The notes under the pieces are model-generated. The model searched no databases, had not been told where the DNA came from, and saw only the letters and a list, made by a program, of their open reading frames with translations. Below, one piece after another: positions 1 to 5,374 of a stretch of DNA of 6,253 nt. Positions within the stretch are counted from its first letter, which is position 1; every line of letters begins with the position of its first letter. This stretch comes from UBA10649 sp964391765. Its GTDB lineage: Bacteria; Actinomycetota; Actinomycetes; S36-B12. Position numbers and translations under genes: made by a program. The stretch covers positions 1-6,253 of the forward strand of contig CAYMNG010000134.1 in NCBI GenBank assembly GCA_964391765.1, written 5' to 3'.

Positions 1-745
1 CGTCGTCATCACGGCGAGCTACCAGTTGTCGCGCAGCGGGTTCGAGGCGGCGGGGCTGACGGGCGGCGACGCCGACCGGGCGCTGGCGGCGAGCACCCGG
101 GTCGCGCGGGCGGCCGTCGCGTCCGTGCCGGGTTCGCGCGCGCTGGTCGCGGCGAGCGTCGGACCGTACGGCGCGACGCTGCACGACGGGTCGGAGTACC
201 GGGGGCGGTACGGGTTGTCGCGGAGTGCGCTGGCCGCCTTTCACCGGGAGAGGTTGGCGGTGCTCGTCGAGTCTTCGCCGAATCTGCTTGCGGTGGAGAC
301 GATTCCGGACGTCGACGAGGCGCTCGCGCTGGCCGACGCGCTCGCGGACACCTCGGACCTGCCGGTGTGGCTGTCGTTCTCCGCGGCGGACGGCGAACGG
401 ACGTGCGCCGGTCAGCGGATCGAGGACGCGGCCGCGGTCGCGGCGTCGATCCCGTCGATCGTCGCCGTGGGGATCAACTGCACGGACCCGCGGTTCGTCG
501 AGGAACTCGTCGACCGGATGCGTGCTGCCGCGGACCTGCCGGTCGTCGTCTACCCGAACGCCGGTGGGGTGTGGGACGCGGCGGGGGAGCGGTGGACCGG
601 GGAGACCGCCGACCCGGGTGGGGTGTTCCCGGCCGAGGTCGTGCGCGCCTGGCGGGCGGCCGGCGCGGCGGCCGTCGGCGGCTGCTGCGGCACCGATGCG
701 CGAACCGTCGCCGCCCTGGCCCGCGGGGCTATGCCTGGGCCGTGA
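1..745 (+). CDS. mmuM: Homocysteine S-methyltransferase (5'-truncated by the window edge)
   Basis: Zinc-dependent enzyme that transfers a methyl group from S-methylmethionine (or S-adenosylmethionine) to homocysteine, giving methionine; cytosolic. The open frame runs in from the left edge: codons from base 2 read VVITASYQ just before the first in-window start-like codon, a TTG at 26, so that TTG is internal and the real start lies upstream. About 247 residues are visible of a family usually near 300, so roughly the first 50 are missing. Family landmarks, numbered from the TTG codon: GPYGATLHDGSEYRG at 46-60, ETIP at 91-94, GINC with zinc ligand Cys152, and GGCCGT with zinc ligands Cys220 and Cys221. 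All three zinc cysteines are present, so the enzyme should be active. The last 17 bases overlap the 3' end of a convergent gene. The split between S-methylmethionine and SAM as donor cannot be read from sequence. Confidence 0.93.
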   Translation, partial: VVITASYQLSRSGFEAAGLTGGDADRALAASTRVARAAVASVPGSRALVAASVGPYGATLHDGSEYRGRYGLSRSALAAFHRERLAVLVESSPNLLAVETIPDVDEALALADALADTSDLPVWLSFSAADGERTCAGQRIEDAAAVAASIPSIVAVGINCTDPRFVEELVDRMRAAADLPVVVYPNAGGVWDAAGERWTGETADPGGVFPAEVVRAWRAAGAAAVGGCCGTDARTVAALARGAMPGP

Positions 746-1301
746 CGTGCTCGGTGAACCGCGCGTCCGCGGTGGCGAGCAGCGACGCGGCGAGGTCCTC
801 GACGATGCGCCGCTCCCACTCCCGTGCCGCCCCGGCGCGGCTGGCGGTCAAGGCACCGTGGAAGAACGCGTGCCGGAAGAACGCCGCGGAGGGCATCACG
901 TCGTCCGCGTCGGGAGTGTCCAGCAGTCGGGTCAGGCGGGTGGCGAGTGGTCGGTCGACGTCGGTCCGCATGACGTCCGCCAGTTGGGCAGACCGCTTGT
1001 CCCGCAAGCGGTCCGCGATCTGCGCTGACTCCACGGGTTCGTGCGTCACGCGTCGTCCGAGCGCGGAGCACAACGACTCCAGCGCCGCGTACGACAGTCC
1101 CAGGCGCAACAGCGCGTTGTAGGCGCGTTGGGTCGGCGGCGTCATGGCGTCGAAGGTGGCCTCGCGGAACGTCCGGGCCGCCTTGTACCTGCCGCAGAAG
1201 ATGTTGAAAGCCCGATCCGGCTTCGCGCCGGCCGAACGCTGCAGTGCGACGTACCGACCCCACGCCGACGGTCGGCCGGACGTACTGACCGGCTGGGTCA
1301 T
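729..1301 (-). CDS. Hypothetical protein, 190 aa, with a HEPN-like RX4H motif
   Basis: I do not recognise a named family. The protein is soluble, with no signal peptide or membrane segment. Residues 58-82 (around YNALLRLGLSYAALESLCSA) and 155-185 look helical. Between them is RHAFFHG at 143-149, in which Arg143 and His148 are spaced as in the RX4H motif of HEPN-type proteins; the following hydrophobic/basic helix also fits that fold. This is a resemblance only. The ATG at 1301 overlaps the TGA of the upstream lipoprotein gene as ATGA, which implies translational coupling and fixes the start. The stop (TAG at 731-729) lies inside the end of the convergent methyltransferase gene. Base composition matches the neighbours, so there is no sign of recent transfer. 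Coding is supported by length, coupling and a natural amino-acid composition. Confidence 0.8.
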   Translation of the reverse strand: MTQPVSTSGRPSAWGRYVALQRSAGAKPDRAFNIFCGRYKAARTFREATFDAMTPPTQRAYNALLRLGLSYAALESLCSALGRRVTHEPVESAQIADRLRDKRSAQLADVMRTDVDRPLATRLTRLLDTPDADDVMPSAAFFRHAFFHGALTASRAGAAREWERRIVEDLAASLLATADARFTEHVTAQA

Positions 1302-1747
1302 TCAGCCGACGACGTCGGCTCGGACGTCGCCTCCGGATCAGCCGACGATTCGGGTGCAGGTGTCGCGCCACGTAGGTAGTCCCCGCCGAGCGTCGCACCG
1401 ATGCGTTCGAGGTCGACCTTGGAACTGGCCCAGATCATCCAGTTGCTCCCGAGGAGGAAACTCGTGTTTTCCCACGGCTTCCGCGATAAAGATTCGCGCA
1501 ACCCCTCCATCGACTCGACCGACGGGTACACGTCGAAGGTGACCCAGGGGCCGTCGTCGCGGCACGTGCCTACTCCGATCGGGCCCTCCTCGAACTCGTC
1601 GCACGAGCCGCCGGCGTTGACGTACGCCTCGCGCAACTCGTCGACGGACCCGACTTCGCCCAGCGGGCCGCCGGACGAGCACGCGGTCAATGCCGCTAGG
1701 CAGATCGCGCCTGCCGCAACCGCAGCTGCGAGTGATGGAAGTCCCAT
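1298..1747 (-). CDS. Small secreted lipoprotein, function unknown
   Basis: A 149-residue predicted lipoprotein. Residues 5-22 form a hydrophobic signal segment ending in the lipobox L20-T21-A22-C23, so Cys23 should be lipidated and the protein anchored outside the cytoplasmic membrane. The n-region (MGLPS) carries no Lys or Arg, which is unusual. An in-frame TAG 10 codons upstream, with no ATG, GTG or TTG between, rules out a longer form. A GGGGG run just upstream of the ATG can serve as ribosome binding site. The mature domain has two cysteines (49 and 62) that could form a disulfide, the segment LLGSNWMIWAS near 98-108, and a disordered acidic Ser/Thr/Pro/Glu tail from about 129. The layout, with one small domain and a low-complexity tail, is common in actinobacterial lipoproteins of unknown role. 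Its stop overlaps the start of the next gene, so the two are probably co-expressed. Confidence 0.85.
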   Translation of the reverse strand: MGLPSLAAAVAAGAICLAALTACSSGGPLGEVGSVDELREAYVNAGGSCDEFEEGPIGVGTCRDDGPWVTFDVYPSVESMEGLRESLSRKPWENTSFLLGSNWMIWASSKVDLERIGATLGGDYLRGATPAPESSADPEATSEPTSSAE

Positions 1748-1803
1748 GCTGGCCCCCGATCCAGTCGTCCCCGTCGCCTATCCGGCGCGACGCTAACGGG
1801 GGG

Positions 1804-1818
1804 GGCGTTGTCAACGCC
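1804..1818. promoter_or_regulatory. 15-bp perfect palindrome upstream of the lipoprotein gene (possible operator)
   Basis: GGCGTTG-T-CAACGCC is a perfect 7-bp inverted repeat with a one-base centre, 57 bases upstream of the lipoprotein ATG. Read on the - strand it contains TTGACA (1814-1809), a consensus -35 hexamer. A TAGCGT at 1795-1790 is the nearest -10-like hexamer, but the spacer of 13 is too short, so a functional promoter here is not established. The site could be an operator for a dimeric regulator or a small hairpin. Confidence 0.3.
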
Positions 1819-1849
1819 GGCACGCGGCGAGTGAGGGCGCCGCTGCGCG

Positions 1850-1904
1850 GGTGTTGAGGTTGGGTCCGGTCCGCCGCCCGGGAACCGGGCCGAACCTCAA
1901 CACC
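1850..1904 (-). terminator. Long hairpin at the 3' end of the methyltransferase gene, probable terminator
   Basis: Arms 1850-1870 and 1884-1904 pair at 19 of 21 positions, with one further G-T wobble, around a 13-base loop; the outer 12 bp, including the TTGAGGTT/AACCTCAA core, are perfect. The right arm covers the methyltransferase stop codon (TGA at 1899-1897), so the hairpin forms right at the end of that message. There is no T-tract, which is usual for actinobacterial terminators. Being symmetric, it could also act against transcription from the other side. Confidence 0.6.
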
Positions 1905-3123
1905 GGCGGGGGAGTGGGGCGGCGAGGAGGTGGATGGTCCGGCCGGCGCGGTGGGTCAGGACGAGGACGTGGTCGCCGCCCTCAGCGACCGCCAGTTCGC
2001 GCCGCACCCGGACCGGGTCGGTGCGCACGTCGCGGCTCTTGACCACCAGTCGATCGATGCCGAGCGCGGTGAGTTGTCGCCGCCGATCGCGCGTCGGGCC
2101 GGTCAGTTCGGCCATGAGTACGTACCTTCGCATCGCGGGGCTCGGTGCGGTGTCGCGGCCGACGAGCCACGAGCTCGCCGGGTCCAGCCCGAGCAGGCCG
2201 TGCTGCACCGCGAGCGCCCCGACCGCGCCCGCCCGGATGACGGCGGGATCCGGTTCGTACAGCGCCGGGGGCAGGGCATCGTCGGATGCGAGGTACCGCA
2301 ACGGATCCGCGGGCGTCGCGTCGACGGCGGTCGCGTCGCCGACGCGAGACCAGACGACCGCGCGGCGATCGGCCGCCGCGAGCGCCCACGAGGCCACCTG
2401 GCCTTCGACGACAACGCGGTCCCAGCTCGTCCACTGGCCCTGCCAGCCCGCGGGCGGCTCGAACGCGGGGGCCACCTTCGCCACGACGCGCGGGTGCGCG
2501 ATCGACGCGATCTTCGGCCACGGCGGCGACCAGCGTGCCGGGTCGCGTTCGGGCCGGGCACGACCGGTCGCGTTGTCGCGCGGTCCAGCCGGGTCGCGCC
2601 GCGCGGGGTCCGCGAAGACGACGTCGGTCGGTGCGAGCGTCGGCAGCAGGGTCGGCAGGATCTCCCACGCGTCGCCCTCGACGACCGTCGCCCCCGGCGC
2701 GTTGGCGGCGAGCAACACGGCCGTCGCCGGGTCGCGCTCGACGGCGACCACGTCCAGCCCCGCCGCGAGGAACGCGCGGGTGTCCAGGCCCAGGCCCGCG
2801 GTGAGGTCGACGACCCGTCGGGCACCGGCGGCGGCGAGCGCGGCGGCCCGTCGTGCCGCGACCTGCGGGCGCGTCGCCTGCTCCAGGCCGTCGCGGGTCA
2901 GCAGCAGCGGAACCTCGACGCCGTGGCGGTGCCGGGCGAGCGCCTCGAGGTCGGCCTGCGCGAGCGCCGCGGCGATCCGGGCCGGGTCCAGGTCGGGCAG
3001 TCGGGCGCGCAACCAGGCAGCGGCAGCGAGCGGGTCACGCCCGGCCGCCGCGCTGCGCGCGAGGTCCAGCGCGGACGCGGCGTCGCCGCTCGCGAGCCAG
3101 CGCGCCGTGTCGAGGTCAGTCAC
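1897..3123 (-). CDS. Class I SAM-dependent methyltransferase with THUMP-like C-terminal domain
   Basis: A 408-residue methyltransferase of a type widespread in actinobacteria; the substrate is unknown, although RNA is plausible given the THUMP-like region and the DPAR motif. Numbering from the GTG at 3123: an alpha-helical N-terminal region (1-95); SAM-binding motif I VVDLTAGLGLD (104-114); the acidic ribose-binding residue Glu129 in VVAVERDP; motif IV VFADPARR (169-176), the catalytic-loop equivalent of DPPY; and a C-terminal part (about 335-400) containing LGIDRLVVKSRD, matching the THUMP-like module. A TTG at 3150 would add nine basic residues, but it lies in the arm of a long inverted repeat and the family usually starts close to DLDTARWL, so I prefer GTG. 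No strong Shine-Dalgarno precedes either start. The gene follows the HAD gene by 56 bases on the same strand. In-frame overlaps on the other strand are G+C-driven shadows. Confidence 0.88.
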   Translation of the reverse strand: MTDLDTARWLASGDAASALDLARSAAAGRDPLAAAAWLRARLPDLDPARIAAALAQADLEALARHRHGVEVPLLLTRDGLEQATRPQVAARRAAALAAAGARRVVDLTAGLGLDTRAFLAAGLDVVAVERDPATAVLLAANAPGATVVEGDAWEILPTLLPTLAPTDVVFADPARRDPAGPRDNATGRARPERDPARWSPPWPKIASIAHPRVVAKVAPAFEPPAGWQGQWTSWDRVVVEGQVASWALAAADRRAVVWSRVGDATAVDATPADPLRYLASDDALPPALYEPDPAVIRAGAVGALAVQHGLLGLDPASSWLVGRDTAPSPAMRRYVLMAELTGPTRDRRRQLTALGIDRLVVKSRDVRTDPVRVRRELAVAEGGDHVLVLTHRAGRTIHLLAAPLPRRC

Positions 3124-3147
3124 GGCGCGCGTCGCGCGGCGCCCCGC

Positions 3148-3228
3148 CAACCGCCGACACGACCTCAGTGGTTGGCAAATCAGGCATTTCGCCCGTCCAA
3201 GTAACCGTCTGGGTCGTGTCGGCGGTTG
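3148..3228. repeat. 17-bp perfect inverted repeat with nested hairpin between the HAD and methyltransferase genes
   Basis: Arms CAACCGCCGACACGACC (3148-3164) and its exact reverse complement (3212-3228) enclose 47 bases. Inside, GGTT/AACC (3170-3173 and 3203-3206) and GGCAAAT/ATTT-c-GCC (3174-3180 and 3186-3193) can pair too, giving one long interrupted stem. The inner part is visibly richer in A+T than its surroundings. The HAD stop codon (3182-3180) lies at the inner loop, and the right arm encodes part of the HAD C-terminus. It may act as an attenuator or transcript-processing site between the two genes. No target-site duplication is visible at the ends, so an insertion element is not supported. 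Confidence 0.6.
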
Positions 3229-4004
3229 TGGAGGAGGGAGGTGAGGACCTGGGCGACACCGTCCTGCTCGACGGGCGGGGCGACGTGGTCGGCCACGGCG
3301 AGGACGCTGTCGTGCGCGCCGGCCATCGCGTACGACGTCCCGGCCCAGGCGAGCATCGGGATGTCGTTGGGCATGTCACCGAAGGCGACGACGTCGCGGG
3401 CGGCGACGGCCAGCATCGCGCACAGGGACATCAACGCCGTCGCCTTCGTCACCCCGCGGGCGCTGATCTCGACCAGGCCGGGCACCGACCAGGTGGCCAC
3501 CGCCTCGTCGCCGATCGCCGCCGCGACCGTCGTCCGGAGCACGTCGTCGTCGACGGAGGGGTCGCGCACGAGCAACTTGGCGGCGGGGGCGTCCCACACG
3601 TCGGCGAGCGGGCCGCGCGGTGAGCCCGACGGGGCCGGGATCAGGTCCTCGTACCGCGGATCGCGGCGCAGTCCGTCGACGCACTCGATGGCGAACGTCG
3701 CCTGCGGCAGTCGTTCGCCGATCACCGCGACCAGGGCCAGCCCGTCGGCCGGGTCGATCGCGTCCAGGGTGAGCACGTCGCCGGCGTGGACGTCGTAGGT
3801 GATCGCCCCGTTCGACACGATCGCCAGGCCGTGTTCGCCGACGTGGCGCCACATGTCGGTCATCCAGCGCAGTGGCCGGGCGGTGACGAACACCACCGGG
3901 ATGCCGGCCCGGTCCGCGGTCCGCAACGCGGCGGCGGTCCTGGCCGTGACCGTCCCGCTGCCGCGCGGGACGAGGGTCCCGTCGAGGTCGGTGGCGATCA
4001 GCAC
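3180..4004 (-). CDS. HAD-superfamily hydrolase, Cof-type (subfamily IIB) phosphatase
   Basis: A cytosolic Mg-dependent phosphatase acting on small phosphorylated metabolites; the substrate of such Cof/YidA-type enzymes is rarely predictable. The four HAD motifs are intact, numbered from the GTG at 4004: I, DLDGT with nucleophile Asp6 and acid/base Asp8; II, Thr41 in VFVTARP; III, Lys187 in GVTKATAL; IV, GDMPNDIPML with Asp210 and Asp214. The large segment between motifs II and III (about 70-185) is the C2-type cap of subfamily IIB, and 274 residues is a normal length. The frame stays open upstream to a TTG at 4127, but that would add 41 unusual basic residues before motif I, so GTG 4004 is preferred. 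This start has no Shine-Dalgarno, and a TACGCT -10-like hexamer (4017-4012) suggests a leaderless message. The gene is divergent from the monooxygenase. Confidence 0.88.
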   Translation of the reverse strand: MLIATDLDGTLVPRGSGTVTARTAAALRTADRAGIPVVFVTARPLRWMTDMWRHVGEHGLAIVSNGAITYDVHAGDVLTLDAIDPADGLALVAVIGERLPQATFAIECVDGLRRDPRYEDLIPAPSGSPRGPLADVWDAPAAKLLVRDPSVDDDVLRTTVAAAIGDEAVATWSVPGLVEISARGVTKATALMSLCAMLAVAARDVVAFGDMPNDIPMLAWAGTSYAMAGAHDSVLAVADHVAPPVEQDGVAQVLTSLLHNRRHDPDGYLDGRNA

Positions 4005-4011
4005 GACGGTC

Positions 4012-4017
4012 AGCGTA
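4012..4017 (-). promoter_or_regulatory. Possible -10 element for a leaderless HAD transcript
   Basis: TACGCT on the - strand fits the TANNNT -10 pattern and ends seven bases before the GTG at 4004, so transcription would begin at or very near the start codon. No clear -35 hexamer is seen 16-18 bases upstream, and no Shine-Dalgarno precedes the GTG. Leaderless messages are common in actinobacteria. Confidence 0.35.
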
Positions 4018-4101
4018 TGTCGTGCCCGACGGGGTGGGCCACTCGCCGACGACCGGCCGGTGACCGCGGTCCGCGCTCGGCGCCGCACCGCGACTTCGCT
4101 C

Positions 4102-4130
4102 TTGAAAATCTGCAATATGTACGACAAACT
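4102..4130 (+). promoter_or_regulatory. Candidate promoter of the monooxygenase gene
   Basis: TTGAAA (4102-4107) and CAAACT (4125-4130) are separated by 17 bases; the -10 keeps the key A at position 2 and T at position 6 but is otherwise weak. Transcription would start near 4137, about 36 bases before the ATG. The stretch 4100-4130 is clearly richer in A+T than the rest of the window, as expected of a promoter in such a genome. An imperfect dyad, ACTC (4128-4131) and GAGT (4141-4144) flanking TCGATCGA, overlaps the presumed start site and could bind a regulator. Confidence 0.35.
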
Positions 4131-4160
4131 CTCGATCGACGAGTCACGTCAACCTCGGAC

Positions 4161-4167
4161 AAGGGAG
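4161..4167 (+). promoter_or_regulatory. Ribosome binding site that sets the monooxygenase start
   Basis: AAGGGAG lies five bases before the ATG at 4173. It is a strong Shine-Dalgarno and decides the start, although the same frame is open for another 129 codons upstream. Confidence 0.75.
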
Positions 4168-4172
4168 CACGC

Positions 4173-5315
4173 ATGTCGAAGCGGGACGTCGCCATCGCCG
4201 GTGGTGGGATCGGTGGACTGACCGCCGCGATCGCGCTGCAACAGGCCGGTCACACCGTCACGGTGTTCGAGCAGGCCCCGGAGTTCACCCGGGTCGGTGC
4301 GGACATCAACTTGACGCCCAACGCGGTCCGCGCGCTCGACGGACTGGGCCTGCGCGGCGTGCTGGAGGCGACGGCCGCCCGGACGACGCACCGCAACAGC
4401 CGGGCCTGGGACACCGGCGAGTTGCTGTCGTCGCTGGTGATGTCACAGGAGGCCGAGCGGGCTTTCGGTGCGCCCCAGTTGACCATCCACCGGGCGGACC
4501 TGCTGCGCGCGCTGGAGGACGCCGTGCTGCCGGGGACCGTCCGACTGGACGCACGGGTCGTCGGGGTCCAGGAGGGCACGGACGATCAGCGGCCGGCCTT
4601 CGTCCTGTCCGACGGGACCCGGCACGCCGCGGACGCGCTGATCGCCGCGGACGGGATCCACTCCGTCGTGCGTACGTGGCTGCTGGGCGAGGAGAGCCCG
4701 CGCTTCACCGGGGTCGTCGCCTTCCGCGCGGTGTTCCCGGCCGAGCGGATCACCGGTCACCCGGCGTTGGGCACGTTCACCAAGTGGTGGGGGCCGACGC
4801 CGGACAGTGAGATCGTGACGTTCCCGCTCACCCGCGGTGAGGAGGTCTTCGTCTTCGCGACCGTCGGCCAGGACTCCTGGACCCAGGAGTCGTGGACGAT
4901 GCCCGGTGACGTGACCGAGTTCCGCGAGCTCTACGCGGGGTACCACGAGGACGCCCGCGCACTGATCGACGCGTGCGACACCGTGTTGAAGACCGCGCTC
5001 TACGAGCGCGATCCGCTGCCGACCTGGTGCCGCGGCCGGGTCGCGCTGCTTGGTGACGCCTGTCATCCGATGCTGCCCTTCATGGCGCAGGGCGCCGGGA
5101 TGGCGATCGAGGACGCGATCGTGCTGGCCCGGTGCCTGACCGACCTCGGCGACGACGTCCCGGCCGCGTTGCGTGCCTACGAGGATGCGCGGAAGGAGCG
5201 CACCAGCCGGATCCAGTTGGCCTCGCGCGCGAACGCCTGGTTGAAGGATCGGGCCGAGGACGCCGACTGGGTGTACGGGTACGACGTCTGGGCCACCCCG
5301 ATCGGCGTCGGGTAG
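4173..5315 (+). CDS. FAD-dependent aromatic monooxygenase (salicylate / 6-hydroxynicotinate hydroxylase type)
   Basis: A 380-residue class A flavoprotein monooxygenase that would use NAD(P)H and O2 to hydroxylate an aromatic or heteroaromatic ring. Signatures: FAD dinucleotide motif GGGIGG (10-15) with ribose-binding Glu33 in VFEQ; Arg107 in IHRADL; the DG motif around Asp160-Gly161; and the GD motif GRVALLGDACHP (288-299), which binds FAD and is followed by MAQGAGMAIEDA. The segments TKWW (203-206), GYH (256-258), ANAWL (353-357) and WVYGYD (366-371) recall NicC, the 6-hydroxynicotinate 3-monooxygenase. However, positions that I recall as NicC substrate contacts differ (Asn46 for His47, Ser/Thr for His211/Tyr215, Phe303 for His302), so the substrate is probably different. 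The start is set by AAGGGAG at 4161. The gene is divergent from the HAD gene and ends 13 bases before the groES CIRCE. No catabolic partner genes lie nearby. Confidence 0.88.
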   Translation: MSKRDVAIAGGGIGGLTAAIALQQAGHTVTVFEQAPEFTRVGADINLTPNAVRALDGLGLRGVLEATAARTTHRNSRAWDTGELLSSLVMSQEAERAFGAPQLTIHRADLLRALEDAVLPGTVRLDARVVGVQEGTDDQRPAFVLSDGTRHAADALIAADGIHSVVRTWLLGEESPRFTGVVAFRAVFPAERITGHPALGTFTKWWGPTPDSEIVTFPLTRGEEVFVFATVGQDSWTQESWTMPGDVTEFRELYAGYHEDARALIDACDTVLKTALYERDPLPTWCRGRVALLGDACHPMLPFMAQGAGMAIEDAIVLARCLTDLGDDVPAALRAYEDARKERTSRIQLASRANAWLKDRAEDADWVYGYDVWATPIGVG

Positions 5316-5328
5316 CCGGGCACCGCCG

Positions 5329-5355
5329 CTGGCACTCAACTTGACGGAGTGCTAA
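5329..5355 (+). promoter_or_regulatory. CIRCE operator (HrcA binding site) upstream of groES
   Basis: CTGGCACTC, nine bases, GAGTGCTAA. The right half equals the CIRCE consensus TTAGCACTC-N9-GAGTGCTAA and the left half matches at seven of nine positions, with exact N9 spacing. The -35 hexamer of the groES promoter sits in the spacer, so bound HrcA would block RNA polymerase; heat relieves this repression in known systems. Confidence 0.93.
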
Positions 5356-5369
5356 CCGGTGCGTACTGT
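5341..5369 (+). promoter_or_regulatory. groES-groEL promoter, sigma-70 type
   Basis: TTGACG (5341-5346) and TACTGT (5364-5369) with an ideal 17-base spacer. The -35 lies inside the first CIRCE, and the predicted start near 5376 falls at the left edge of the second CIRCE-like site. The untranslated leader would be about 107 bases. Confidence 0.8.
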
Positions 5370-5374
5370 CGGAT

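Noticed and set aside
225..1122. + strand open frames overlapping the mmuM-like gene and the hypothetical gene
   Set aside because: Arg/Pro-rich shadow translations that cross the stop of a well-supported gene.
3124..3150. TTG start for the methyltransferase
   Set aside because: It lies within the 17-bp inverted repeat arm and adds a short Arg-rich leader not typical of the family. It cannot be fully excluded.
3148..3228. Inverted repeat as a transposable element
   Set aside because: No target-site duplication at the ends and no transposase; kept as an unexplained repeat.
1930..3244. Two long + strand open frames (424 and 436 codons) opposite the methyltransferase gene
   Set aside because: They read as low-complexity Arg/Ala/Gly/Pro-rich protein with no motifs, as expected opposite a G+C-rich gene; the - strand frame has clear methyltransferase motifs.
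4005..4127. 41-residue N-terminal extension of the HAD protein from a TTG
   Set aside because: It would put a basic, unrelated stretch before motif I and include the promoter region; family members begin a few residues before DLDGT.
3786..4172. 129-codon upstream extension of the monooxygenase frame
   Set aside because: It overlaps the HAD gene on the other strand, reads as unnatural sequence, and the FAD motif normally lies at the very N-terminus; the Shine-Dalgarno at 4161 supports the ATG at 4173.
4443..5339. 298-codon - strand open frame opposite the monooxygenase
   Set aside because: No recognisable domain, and its composition fits an antisense shadow; the + strand frame has all flavoprotein signatures.
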